From: Litoditis marina | Taxonomy: Eukaryota > Nematoda > Chromadorea > Rhabditida > Rhabditidae | NCBI GenBank assembly: GCA_964036275.1 | Contig: OZ038438.1 | Location: 2,300,978-2,364,977, forward strand | Reading direction: 5' to 3' | Length of the DNA stretch: 64,000 bases | In this document: piece after piece, positions 23,115-34,947 of the stretch | Layout: every line of letters begins with the position of its first letter | How positions within the stretch are numbered: the stretch's first letter is position 1 | The notes under the pieces: model-generated | What the model was told of the DNA's origin: nothing | Seen by the model: the letters and a program-made list of their open reading frames with translations, nothing else | Database searches by the model: none | Program-made: the position numbers and the translations under genes

Positions 23115-24674
23115 CTAGGAGTAGGCAAATATTTTGTACACACGTTTCATCGGAAAACAAATAGCTGATCCGACTAGGCGACACACTAAACTAAGGGAAA
23201 GTGGAGGATGTGAACCGTTCGTATAACGAACATACGTGCATCCATCGCCAAACTTACCTTCCAAGCGATAATAGTTGCTGCAAAACAAAGTATTACTGTT
23301 CTGATCACAGCATAACATACAATTGAGAATTTGGAAGCGATATGCGCTTAATGGGCGACCACCATTTGCAGGTACCTCTTGGTAAAACATACGTTATTTA
23401 TTCGAACAAAACATATTTGTGTCACTAGGATGTATTGGATGTTATGGTTATATTATTGGGCTCAGTAAAAGGTGAACTCGATAATCGTTCAATTCAGAGG
23501 GTTTCAACTAATTTTACTGAGCACATTATATGAATATAGTTCTCACATCCTTCTAAGAGTCTTAAATCTCATACGACGGTCATATAAGAATGACGAAACG
23601 AAATAATAAACCTACAGTAAGGTATCGTGATGAGTGAAACCATTTCTTCTGTAGAAGTTGATGGCGCCAGAGTTGGTCGAAAGCACATGCAAAAAAACTG
23701 CACGGGGATAAGGTGGATTTTCCACAACCTGAAACACAAACTAGTGAACTAATCTTAAGGAGCAATCCATTTTTAAATGTAGACCAGAAATTCTGAAACT
23801 AAATGAAATTACAGGGGTACATCAGTTTTGTTCAATGTCGCAAAAAAGAAAATATGCATATTCTTATTCAAACTAATTAGTGAGATAATATAGATTAATA
23901 TTCAAATTATGAGTAGGATAACTTTTAAATAAACCCACTGTATCTAATAAATGCTGCAACAGGCGAGAAGCCAGACCCATACGTCTGAATTCATGCGATA
24001 CTGCCAGCGACAGAATGTACACCACATACGACCCGGCGTCTGATAGAATATCCCGATCCTGAATAAATCCACAATCTCAAACAGATCCATGAACAACATG
24101 AGTATTAAACATAACTGTCGTCCTTACATCAGCTGGTAACACCTGTGTGCAAAAATATAGAAACTACAGCATGAACAGCACTAGCCCCAGTAACATCGAA
24201 ACAAACCTCAGTATTACAATGAAGTACTCTTTTCGTTTCCGAAACCATTATTGCAGCCAGCTTTGTACCCTCAAACAATCCCAGACTGGTTAAGGATCCG
24301 GAGACCACCTCTTGGAACCTGCACAATAATGTAATAAGATGAACCCCTTTCAAGTTGCTGAGAAACACAGCTTAATGGGAAAATACACACAGAAGTAGTG
24401 ATTGCTGTGTAACATAGGCCAGGTTCGACTAATTTGAGCAATTTTATTTCTCGAAACATGTTTTTTGTTTTCGGTGAGCAGTCAATGATACCAAAGTAAA
24501 AAGAGGATACACATACCAGCATTCGGGGTACTGAATGGGAAACGCCGAGGCACACAATGCTTGGACATCGGGCAAGTCAGCTGGAAGAAGGGGGCGAAGT
24601 GACAGTCGGCTGCAAGCTGGAGAATTCCTTCGCAACAACACGTCACATTCGTCGAATGATGAACATGTTGGCAT
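23115..24674 (-). CDS. NAA60: N-alpha-acetyltransferase 60 (NAA60/NatF)
   Basis: GNAT-family enzyme that acetylates N-termini of membrane proteins, on the Golgi in other animals. Six phase-consistent exons give 226 residues: 24674-24517, 24318-24207, 24142-24128, 24058-23939, 23728-23616, 23277-23115. Exon 3 is only 15 nt. [20 protein letters not shown] and FPIQYPECW match the NAA60 N-terminus; [20 protein letters not shown] carries the acetyl-CoA loop (R-R-M-G-L-A); [16 protein letters not shown] and [11 protein letters not shown] match later family motifs. A hydrophobic and basic C-terminal stretch fits membrane attachment. The start lies 7 bases downstream of a GTACAG acceptor. About 700 bp separates it from LETMD1 upstream. 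Identity is from remembered family similarity. Confidence 0.92.
24128..24142 (-). other. NAA60: 15-nt microexon of NAA60
   Basis: Five codons (VLPAD) flanked by an acceptor (GCACACAG) and a donor (GTAAGG). Its phase is 0 at both ends, so skipping it would leave the frame intact. It lies where the family has a variable loop before the conserved YILSL strand. Confidence 0.7.
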
Positions 24675-25374
24675 ATCAACCTGTACGGGAAACGATTAGT
24701 CAGCCAGTTGAGACGCATCAATCTAATCCATACATACACTGCCTTTCGCTCATCGGCCATTCATACGGTGTTAATTTATGTGGTAACTGATAAGGCGACG
24801 TGGTTTGAGCATTACACACAAAGCTGGTTGATTTCTCCCCACATATATATATATTATATACTAGCCATCGACCTCTCGGAAAAGTTTTCGAAACTACCTT
24901 CTAGATTCCACAAACGCCACTTAAAAATGGTGGTTTGTTTCGCTGATATCAGTCCAATTGAAGCCCTCCACCAAGTAGAGAGCAAGCATCAGCAAACTGC
25001 AACTAATCAAAAGTGTTCAACCCAACTCAAAAAAATACTAACCCTCCTTCACGCCCAATTGATAAAAATAGATATTAGTAACGTCTTAACGTAACCGGGA
25101 ATAATATGTAAAACAGTAAGAAGTAAATAAACTGTATTGCAAGACAAGAAGCCAATAAGCGAATCAAAACAGTTTCGGAATAATACACAACAATTAACAA
25201 ACAACAACGACGGTGAGGTATAATAATAAATTAAAGTACTAAGAAGTAACTCTTCAAAAAGTAGACTAAACTGCAGATTCTATAGCACAGAATTGGCAAA
25301 TCCTAACATCAAAAGTCTGCACAGTACTACAAGCTCGTGTGCTCAGGTTGCAATATTGGCACGTACGAAAAGAT
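24675..25374. other. LETMD1 to NAA60 intercistronic gap
   Basis: 700 AT-rich bases with no exon chain found. It probably holds the LETMD1 3' UTR. Confidence 0.5.
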
Positions 25375-28300
25375 TCAAAGATTACGAGAATTGAAGAAGT
25401 ACGGAGCAACCAGATATGATGCACCATCTAGCGACGACGCTGAAACAAACATACAGTAAGGATATGAAACATGTCTCCATTTTCTAATAATACCATGAAC
25501 AATGGAAAACTGTCGAATGTCATATATCTAGCACACAATAAGACTACAGGTATAGTCAACCAGCTTTGAGGTTGGCTCAACGAGTGGAAATCAAACCTAT
25601 TCCGTAAGCTATGAGTTCGTTAAACACATTCAACTACTTGAATAAATACGTAACTAAATTAGAGCACTCAATCCACAAAATAATCTCACTCACTGTAGTT
25701 CTTCCAATCTTTGAGAGTATTCCGTATTTCGGCATCAGTCCGACCCTTATAACTCAAGCGTCGAATGAACATATGCTAAAAAAAACTATATATACACAGT
25801 TTAGCACATCCCATTTGTGTCGTCCAATTCAACGTAGTGAAATTTTCTACTTGGCTTAAAAGAAAAGGACAAAACTGCAAAAGAATAAGTGAAGAATGTA
25901 GTTCATGTATTAAAGCTAGTTCACTTCGCACACACAAGCCCTTAGTGTGGCGCACCGAATTTATGTTATTAACCTGTTTAATACTTTTCTTTCTTTAAAT
26001 ACTTGTTTCGTTAGATATAGTAATTGTCCATTCAAAAAATAGTAATGATACATGTTTTTTTTTCTGTTCTACAATATACTTCTCCAATACGAAAACTACA
26101 ACGGTTGTATTGTCAAATTCACACGTTGTTCTCAGACAGAAAAATAAGGCTACTATTGAATTTTTTTAAATGACCGGGTTATATGCTACCCTTCTTCAAT
26201 TTGGTTGCACATTGGTGTTAGAATGAAAACAATATGATGGAACTCACGAAGTAAAGCTGTCGGGGTGACAGCGAATCGATATAGTCCGGAAGAGTACGAT
26301 CCAACTGGCGCAATGCGCTGGCACGCTTGCCCAAGCGAGATTTCAGACCGGGCAGATTATAAAGGCCGTGCAAACTTCCGATTTGAGCCTGTATGATGAA
26401 GATAAATAGAACACCAAACAAATGAAGACCAATGAAATATTGAACAAAGACATACATTATTTTGTTGTTCCAACAGAGCCCAAACCTGCGGCCGTATTCA
26501 CCAATCCGCGAGAAACTGAAATACATTTCCGCGGGAAGGTAGATCAGAGAAATAGTGTGCTGGTGAGGAGGATCCAGAAGCGTTCACAGCGTTCCGCGAC
26601 ATTGGTGAATACGGACACCGATCCGGCTTAGTGTGTGCAACTAACAACTGTGAGCACGGTTCAAGTAAGTATTTTTCTATTTTCTATTCGAAATCTATTT
26701 TAGACCTACGATCATACACCAGCAAGGTTGTCCGGATAGTCAGAAAAGTTCGAAAAACGGACTACTCTTTAGCCGAAAAAGATGAAAATCGGTCTACATT
26801 TGATGAAAAACTCTAAATTTTCACTTGTTTACGTCTAAAAACGGATAAATTTTCGTCGCTTAGTCAGACCTTACTGGGGTATGCCTACGATCGTCATTAC
26901 TAAAATAAGGTAAGAGTGCTGAATCTCACCACTCACTGAGTCGGAGTGAGATGAGACTCGAGACGAAGGCGGCCTAGTTAAATCAAGATTATGGTCAATA
27001 AACTGGCTCTAGGTGCCGGATCGAGAACTCACTGCTACTGAATCCGACAGATCATCAATGCGTGGCAGGTTTATTCCGTCTACTGTGCGGGGCTGAAAAC
27101 AGGCAGTCAACTACGATTATTTTATTTAGTCTGGAGTTGATGATAACAAGTTTTCATGCTGGTGAGTACACAAATGTTCAGCTAGAGTTCATGTATTGTT
27201 AACATCAACACCAGCTGCTTTCATACAAGCTGTCCCCAGCGAGAAACACTACCATTGATGAGGGTAATAGATTACAGTGAACATTTGAAAACGATTAGAA
27301 GAAACCCAGTAAGCGTGGACAACCTTTTCTAATAACTGCATCAAATCATTCCCATTTTTCAACGAAGTCTCAACGTCCGAAAGAAAGAAATCCTTCCGCT
27401 GCTGATCGGTCCAAAAGTGTCGCGTCAGCACCCATCGCGGGAAAAATATTCTAAAACAATTTACATAAAGAAATACGTGCTACTTAGTCAGCAAACAATA
27501 ACTTTGCGGGTGCGAAATTACAGAATGATTGTTAAAAAAACACCATTTTAACTTATTATTGGAAGCAATTGTAACGAAATATAATATTTGAGAGCAGATA
27601 TGCTATATGAAAATGGTAAAGTGGCCCTTGAACAGAAACAGAAAGGTAAACTTATGAGTAAAACCGGACCACCAGTGGATGTATCCAAGAAAATAGGAAG
27701 GTAGTGCGATTCAACTGTCCTCCCGTGATATTCGAAGATACATTTACCCATAGTAACGTGATTTTCACGTGAAATAGCAAGACCTATCAGAATTAGTCGT
27801 ATTTTTGTTTGGGGGGGGGGGGGTTAGTGAACACACAAGGAATGCTCAGAGAACCTACATAGCAAAACCAATGATGTAGACGGTAAGCGGGAGAGGAAGC
27901 AGTGTGACAACAACTGCCATCTTCGGCCCTTCCACAGGTAACTGCAAAATGAGTAACACTTAGCAGCAGAGTACGTATGCTAGAAGATCCCGGCACCTTC
28001 ATCCCATCCTGCGTCTCCTCAAACATACGCTATTTATCTGCTCTTACACCCCGCCGGGATGCAAGAGACGAGAAATGGTGAGGCAGAGCTAGAGACGCAG
28101 GACGGGATGAAGGTGCCGAGATTTTCTAGCATACATACTCAGGACACAACTACAAAACGGCCAGAACCTAATCAACGCGTCTCATTCATATGGTGGCGGC
28201 AGAAGAAGACAAATTGCTGGTTGCTCCCCTCTCCCGCTGGCAACAAACACAACATCCTCAAGGTACAACTCACAGCATCAGGATGAGGACATCACCCGGA

Positions 28301-29166
28301 CCCGGCACTTGCAGAACGAGGATTAGCGACAGCATTTTGAGCAACTCCCCACCACTCTAATAACAGTAAGAATGCCACAATTATCCCAAACAGAAATACT
28401 TTCTCACATTTGTAGCTGCAACTACATGACTAAACTGTTCGCAATAACATTAATTCGGGGAAATTAATTCACTTAGGCAGATTAAAACCCAAACACTGTT
28501 TTCATATTTGAATCCAGCTTTCGGTAATACAATAAAATGAAAACCGGGTGGAGGAGAGAAGGGTGTCACGAATCATTACAGTCAGACGTACCTGCACGCT
28601 AACTTCGAGTTGAGACAAAGTGAGCTGATGTAGAGGGGTGCCCGAAGACAGCTTACGTCGAACAGAAATATACGTCTTTATATCAGAAAAACACCACCGA
28701 GAACCTAGAAAGAGAACAGCTGATCAAAATTAACAGTTCATCTCCCTCTTTTCCTCAGAAACAATGCGAGAGCCGAAAACAAAACTCCCAGGACAAAGAA
28801 AGACCCGATTCGGTTAAAATGACTACCGGTGATGTGAATCGAAACCCACCGTCCACAACCATCCTGTGAATGGAGTAAATCTTAGGCCAACGTGAAATGA
28901 ATTTTTCATATCGGCCGGTCAGTGAATCCGGCTTTACGGGGGCGGCGGGCGGGGGTCCAGCAGATGTTAACCTGGATGCAAATTACGATAACCATGTCCG
29001 AGGCATTCCACAAAACGCAAATTTCTATAAAATTGTGTTGGTAAATTGCTTCCTTTTTGAGAAATACTTTCAGTTGAGCATACCTGATAGAAGAAGCATT
29101 TAGACTGCGCGGAAATGCCCCGGACAAACGATATGCCGTTGTACCGACCAGCGTGGCCCGATACAT
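25375..29166 (-). CDS. LETMD1: LETM1-domain-containing protein 1 (LETMD1/HCCR1)
   Basis: Mitochondrial inner-membrane protein, linked in mammals to matrix ribosome and energy metabolism. Nine phase-consistent exons give 291 residues: 29166-29084, 28971-28850, 28704-28592, 27941-27859, 27450-27324, 27092-27033, 26388-26248, 25775-25694, 25439-25375. The N-terminus (MYRATLVGTTAYRLSGAF) looks like a mitochondrial targeting peptide. LTGRYEKFISRWPKIYSIHR matches the conserved pre-membrane helix; a transmembrane segment follows at about 113-134; WVLTRHFWTDQQRKDFF is the family signature. The C-terminal LETM1-like region runs to the stop. The start lies 7 bases after an acceptor. Several introns hold MITE-like repeats (26490-26615, 27970-28140). 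The vertebrate protein is about 70 residues longer at its N-terminus. Confidence 0.9.
26490..26615. mobile_element. Short inverted-repeat element, CCGTATTCACCAAT family
   Basis: Ends GCCGTATTCACCAAT and ATTGGTGAATACGG are inverted copies about 125 bp apart, in a LETMD1 intron. A partial copy lies at 62697-62760 with the shared core TTCCCGCGGGAAGGTAG. Confidence 0.75.
27812..27823. repeat. Poly-G tract
   Basis: An uninterrupted run of about a dozen G residues in a LETMD1 intron. Its length is likely to be error-prone in sequencing. Confidence 0.9.
27970..28140. mobile_element. Palindromic element, GTACGTATGCTAGAAGATC family
   Basis: Arms GTACGTATGCTAGAAGATCC and, inverted, the end reading GATTTTCTAGCATACATACT, about 170 bp in all. 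CATCCTGCGTCTC in the left arm is complementary to GAGACGCAGGACGGGATG in the right. Related copies lie at 48900-49069 and 50289-50459. No ORF, so non-autonomous. Confidence 0.85.
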
Positions 29167-29743
29167 CAGACACCTGTGTATAAAGGTTAACCATCGAATA
29201 TAGCACGTAGAACGAGAATATGTAAAAACGGGAGAAACCCAATTGAACAATACATTGATTAGGAACAAAAAATTTAATCCACCGGAAGGAAAACTGAGAG
29301 GGAAGACAATCAATCACTGGGAGACCCGTGAAACATGGTTATTCTGCATATGGAAATGATTAGAAAGTGAATAAAATTTCTGTACAATATATACTATACA
29401 ATTTGGTGATAAGAGTGTATAGGTGCGTGTCACCAGGAACGTGGGGGAGAATATTCACGATTCTAAAACTAAAAGTTTATGTTATAACTATTGAGAGTTA
29501 TCAACTCTATGATAAATCGTAATTAGGAACGAACTGCGAACATAAACTATTGTGCTTAGTCTGCCATTCAACTATTTTCATCAGAAATAAGTTACCCCAC
29601 TTTTTGAGGGCAGAATTTGAAAAAAGAAGAGTCAAATACGGGAAATGTAAAAAAATCATGTTGGTTATTGCATTACGTACAGAGAAAAACTGAAAATGTT
29701 AGAAGTAACAGAGATATACATGGTAACTTGAATCATAAATAGC
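29167..29743. other. Tamalin-like to LETMD1 intercistronic gap
   Basis: 577 AT-rich bases with no exon chain found; presumed 3' UTR of the upstream gene. An acceptor AG (29174-29175) lies just before the LETMD1 start. Confidence 0.5.
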
Positions 29744-32700
29744 CTACAAACGCGTGACTTGACGTGACAACGAGGACTGACTGTCAACACGAATCACGTG
29801 ATTGAATCCAACACCGAATGTGCCGGGGTCGCACATTTTTTCGTTGTCGTCGACCAAGAGGGTCAGGTCCGAGGCGGGCTCATCCTCGACCACCGAGCAG
29901 CAGATCATCTTATCGCAAGGAGAGACACCCAACAGAGAGGAGCCCGATGTTGTTGAACTTTTCTCCTCAGAACTTTGGACACTTTCCGATTCGCCTAAAG
30001 ACAACGATTGTTGAGAAACTAGCGCATATCATTCACTCGTGGATGCAAGATACGCTCTCATTGCACAGCACTTTCCAACCAGACGCTTCTAGATACTGGA
30101 ATACTTTGACGCTTATCGGCCAGAGTTTGTCGCGAACTTCGAGAAACCACCGTACCCCAATACCCGAAAATTGCACTTTTTGCTAAAAAAAAATAATGGT
30201 TCTCAGCTGGCCCGCTGGGTGAATTCTATATGTAACCGGGTTTTTAGGTAACCTAACCCTTTTTTGGTAACCTATTTTTCAGGTTACCTCAGTAGGTAAC
30301 CGGATGGTAACCTAAAATACTTCCAGGTTACCTACTAAGGTAACCTGAAAAAAAGGTTACCAAAAAAGGGTTAGGTTACCTGAAAACCCGGTTAGTTGTA
30401 GAATTGGCCACCACGCTGTCCACTTAAATGAGATAAATTCAATTCGGACATGACACAGGTTTATTTGCATGCAGCCGAAAGAAGTATTGCGCGAATCATA
30501 AAAATACTTTGGTTGAATGCAGTCGGAGTACAAAATACCCGAAGCGAGAAATTGAATGCTGCCAGATTCTCAATAAGATTCTTTTCTCGAACTCGAAATA
30601 TCAAAACTATATATTATATTTTCACAGATGAGATAGTTCATATTATAAATTCTGAAATTCACACCCACTCGTCTTCGCATTTACATAAAGTCACAGTAGA
30701 AGCAAAATTAGGGTAACAAGTGTTTCTGAGCAATTATCATTCCGACCACCCACCGTATTGTTTGAGAAGCCGTAGTTCCTCTTTTATGATACTGTCCACT
30801 ATCTTTTCCTTTTCCTTCAATATATATTGAAGCTGGAGCGACCTGGCTGACAACTGGATTACGCGAGCGATGTTCTATAAAAACATGCGGTACACAACTA
30901 ATACTAAAACATTTACAATATTACTTGTAGTTACCCTAGACAAGTGACATTACCAGCACAATGTAAATCCATCACCAACTCTCACTATTTTTGTTCCGGA
31001 ACAAGGTATGTTGAAATGGACCCAGTTTGATAGCATCCTACCTGAAATAACAAGACGAGTCGCATGGTCAGCTGAGACGATATGAGGCTGACCAGAGAAG
31101 AATGAGACTCCCCGACGACGGAAACATTATTCACAGCGACAACTACATCCCCTGAAAGCAAAAAATACTTATGATCTTAAATCGCGATACTTATGATCTT
31201 CAATCATGTTCAGTCTTATTCAGATGAATGCAACACATAAAGTAACAAAAAATGCAGCAGTAGAATGAATGGAAAAGAAACATCTATTTCCACCTTGAAA
31301 TAAGAAGAGCAGAAGTAAAAATATGGGTCTTCTTGATTTTTGCTCTTTCGTCTACTATTACATTTCAGAGATTTCCACTCAGTGATCTGATAATTATCAA
31401 AAAAAACAGCCCTAACCGAGTTTCTGAAATGAATAAAAAAAGAAGAACACTAGAAACCTTTTCGGATTCCAGCTCGTGCAGCTGGTCCACCGCACCTAAC
31501 GTAGTCCACATAAGTTACTCTTTCTGTGGCTCCAGTATTGCATCGTTTGAAGACATACGACTGAAATGTACAATCAAATAACATGTATCGTATCGTTGTG
31601 GAATCATAATCCCGTGCATTTTTGCACGCTATGTCTAGGTGAAGAAGGCAACTACTGTGAGCAATGACGTTTCTCGTTGCTTCGACCACCAAATCTATCC
31701 AATCGAAACCTTTCATATTTGATATTCTCAATAATGATTCAATAATGACTGTCTCAACCAACAAAGATGAATAACAACGAACTTGTAAGGCAAATCCAAA
31801 AGATTCATCGAATGATGTGCGCATAACTACGACCGTGCGCCGATTGCTGATGTGATCGGAATTAGGAAGAATAGCTCGGTCCATTTCGAATTTATTCAAG
31901 TCCTGAAATGAATAAAAAATATTCATTTCTCATGATAACTAGTGAAATAAACATGACTGTAACCACAGTAATATAATATTCTAGCAAGACAATCTTCAAT
32001 CAATTTTCCTAATCTTCCTATATCCCAGGCCGAATATTTCGTGATAAAACGACTGCCTGTTCTTTTTTTTTTCATAAAAAAGCCTATAAAAACTATGTGA
32101 AAAAGCACACCGAGTATACTTACACAATTTGAAATAGGAAAACTGGCGTTCCTAACAAAGAACTCAAAGTCAGTTGTTGAAAAATGATCTACAAGTACCC
32201 ATGAGGAGATGATTGTTTAGATGACGTTTGTCGATTTCCGACACTTATTTCCGCGTTTGAATGTTTCCGTTTCCTACTGCCAATATTTTTATTTTCTCCT
32301 CTTGCATATCACAAGCTTGCATGTAAATGAATAAATGAATCAATACTGAACTAACAAACTACAAGACAACTAACAGAATATTCACTGGAATCGTCATCCT
32401 TCATACTGCTAAGAGTAGCGGAAGACAAACTGCCACCGCCAAAATCAGTTGATTGCGGCTGATGTGATCCTTCAGATAGCGATTGTGTAGTGCTACTGAA
32501 AACAAAATGATATATATCTATCTATCTACTGCACTCTATACGGATGCACCTCAATTCATTTCATCTGGAATGAACTCCAAGAGTACACTCATTTGGAACG
32601 AAGGGATATCAACTACACTTTGCATTTGAATAAAGCAGAAAATTTTACTATTTCAAAATGTTCAGAGAAACGTCCGCCTAAATGCATCTACCTATATCGG

Positions 32701-32909
32701 GTGTGGCATTGATGAACATAAACACACGTTATGTATAAGAACAAAAGATAGTCTACTCAACATCAATACATCAGTTCTACGCGGTCAAGTGCAACGTTTT
32801 TTTAACAAGTAATCTAGGTCAAATGAAGAAAAACGAGAACAGGGACGAATCAAGGGTAATGGAAAAGTGCTCACCACATATTTGAGCAAGAAGATTCTGC
32901 CCAACTCAT
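29744..32909 (-). CDS. Tamalin/CYTIP-like PDZ scaffold protein
   Basis: Likely scaffold related to tamalin (GRASP) and CYTIP, which bind cytohesins and receptors at membranes. Seven phase-consistent exons give 286 residues: 32909-32875, 32495-32375, 31902-31783, 31560-31458, 31151-31042, 30874-30754, 29994-29744. A Ser/Gln-rich N-terminus is followed by a PDZ domain at about 74-163 (RRTVVVMRTSFDESFGFALQ, then AGIRKGDVVVAVNNVSVVGE). A coiled-coil segment lies at about 164-203 (LQYILKEKEKIVDSIIKEE), as in tamalin, then an acidic tail ending VTRL. That ending fits a class I PDZ ligand, comparable to the tamalin tail known to bind its own PDZ domain. The start lies 17 bases after a TTTTTCAG acceptor, and a two-codon upstream ORF (ATGTCCTAG) lies between them. 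Confidence 0.85.
30218..30409. mobile_element. Palindromic element, GGTAACC family, compact copy
   Basis: Begins GGTGAATTCTATATGTAACC and ends inverted (GGTTAGTTGTAGAATTGGCC). The two halves are nearly perfect complements over about 90 bp. The flanking nonamers GGCCCGCTG and ACCACGCTG match at only 6 of 9. It lies in the last intron of the tamalin-like gene. Confidence 0.82.
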
Positions 32910-33522
32910 TCTCTAGGACATTAGAACTGAAAAATGTAATTGGTTGAGGTTAGTAAGCATTACATAACTGAACTTGAAAACGTTGAACTATGATAGAAAT
33001 TCGGTAACAGGCGGTTCTTGAAACCAATAATCTTCAATAGAAAAGGAATTACGAAGCAATATTTATACATAAGAAATAAGACATGCGATGACCAGTTCAA
33101 GCAAAGGTCTAACATAGCAATCAATGCATTAAAGAATATTATCCGTGTAAACAATGGAATCAGCGAGATATGTGTATGAGTACGTCAATACCCAATTGCA
33201 GTCGACCAATGAACAACAGACAAAAGAGAATGTAATTTAGTATGCGCTACTACTCGTTGAAACGAAGTCTTATTGGGAAGCAGGTTACTCACGCACTAGT
33301 ACTACTAGACAAAGGTGTTACGAGTAAGATTGAAAGTGACTATAGTTTCACCAGACGTGTAGGCATGAAACTGACAGGCCAGAAGATGAATGTACCCCTT
33401 ATTCTAAGAATAACTTGTTTGGTTCGGAATAACCCAATATAGAGTTTAGACGTGTGAGAAATATAGAAGACAACGTGACACGTAGGACTGAGATCAATAG
33501 TACCAAAATGAATACACAATAT
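32910..33522. other. PEN-2 to tamalin-like intercistronic gap
   Basis: 613 bp with no exon chain; probably the PEN-2 3' UTR plus spacer. The acceptor AG at 32927-32928 precedes the tamalin-like start. Confidence 0.5.
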
Positions 33523-34940
33523 CTATACCCTTCCATTCGGAAATACAAAAGTTAAATTGTCCGTCCACTGGAAACCTTGAGATCGGAACACCTGAAACAT
33601 TTACCAGACTTTCCTCAGCAACAAATTAAATAGTTTTCACGGAATTCAAACTGTAGAAGTACTTAGACCGTAACTCCATTTTAATGTACTCGAAACGAAC
33701 CGATGTCGATGCCAGGTAAGAGACACGTAATTCACATTTTGTTTCGTTTTGAAACTTCCCATTCATTCACAGGTATGGCGAATCCGGAAGTAAAACTCAG
33801 CTGTTCAGAGCACATTTTGATTCAAATGGATCTTATTCAAATCTTTTGGAATTTCGCTAAAAGACAAATCAAGTATCTCGGGAACATTGACTTTTTACCC
33901 CCCACCTTTCTGAATTTGTATTGCGTTTGGGGAATTGTAGTTTGACCCCCCCCCCACCGGGGGATTATAATTCAATTTATCACCTGCAATACAAAAGTTT
34001 GAGGGTGGGGGGTAAGAAGTAAACATTTCCGGTATTGAAGTTCAGCCCCCCACTCGTTGAAGTTTGACCCCCCACCATTGAAGTTCTACCCCCCGCCGAC
34101 CCAAGTGGGGGGTAAATAGTAAATGTCGAAGTTGAATTTTGACCCCCCCCCCCCTCTCCTGGATTTTCAGGTTTTAGCTTGGGTGGGGGGTTGAAGTGCT
34201 ACGGGGGGGGGGGGGGCCCAACTAAAGTGGGGGGCGATACTTCAATTTTCCCAGTATCTCCTCGACAGGTCTCTATTTTTTCTTGCTAGAAACGAAGAAA
34301 CCTCGTTATGAGTGAATGGTAAATTGAACAAAAGTAAAGCCGACTAACTTGGAAAACAGTTTCCCAGCTAATCAAAATTGCAGCCCAGAGCACAAATCCA
34401 AGAGCACTCAAAAGGACATACCTAAACAAACAGTTCGCAGTACTCTTCGAAAACATGAGAAGCAAAGAAGTTCAGTTTATTAAGTACGAGCGGGCTAACA
34501 ATCCAATCATCAACTCTCCTATGTCATTATGCGTTGGGTTATAACATAACGTTATGTCATACCACAACTTCGAATTGAAGAAGTAACAGAGACGAGTTTT
34601 ATGAAAATAATTTGACCAGACAGTGATCAGCTATATGTAGATGTTTTCGTATAAAAAAGGTGTTGCAAAATTGGGAAGAAAATAATTAATTACTTGCGGA
34701 TTGATGAACGAGTTGGACAGGCAGGACGACAGAAAGCATCCGGGAAAAACCATATCACATTTGTGAACCAAACTAGCGGCAGAAAGCATAGACCGATGAA
34801 GAAGTACCTAAAGAAGTACCCGTCAACAAATCAACACGACATGAGCTTTGTTATGTCTTACAAACCTGAGAACAAGATAATTCAACTCACTTTCTGCATA
34901 TGTCTAGTTTTGCATTTCCATCGAGTTTGGAAATATCCAT
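33523..34940 (-). CDS. pen-2: Gamma-secretase subunit PEN-2
   Basis: Small membrane subunit of gamma-secretase, needed for presenilin activation and so for Notch processing. Four phase-consistent exons (34940-34891, 34807-34694, 34421-34349, 33591-33523) give 101 residues, the usual family length. MDISKLDGNAKLDICRKYFF starts the protein; FIGLCFLPLVWFTNVIWFFP and VLLSALGFVLWAAILISWET are the two membrane segments; the C-terminus GFQWTDNLTFVFPNGRV contains the conserved D-x-L-[ST]-F motif and resembles C. elegans PEN-2 strongly. The start lies 5 bases after a CTTCAG acceptor. Intron 3 (33592-34348) is filled with G- and C-runs. Confidence 0.95.
33935..34235. repeat. C- and G-run cluster in PEN-2 intron 3
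   Basis: At least a dozen runs of five or more C or G residues alternate with GAAGT/TTGAAG phrases such as TTGAAGTTTGACCCCCC. Both strands carry G-tracts close enough for possible quadruplexes. This is a low-complexity expansion, not coding. Confidence 0.85.
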
Positions 34941-34947
34941 GAAAACT

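Noticed and set aside
33523..33591. This exon as the 3' end of the REC114-like gene
   Set aside because: Phase allowed it, but its sequence (TDNLTFVFPNGRV) is the PEN-2 C-terminus and it joins the PEN-2 membrane exons with matching phase.
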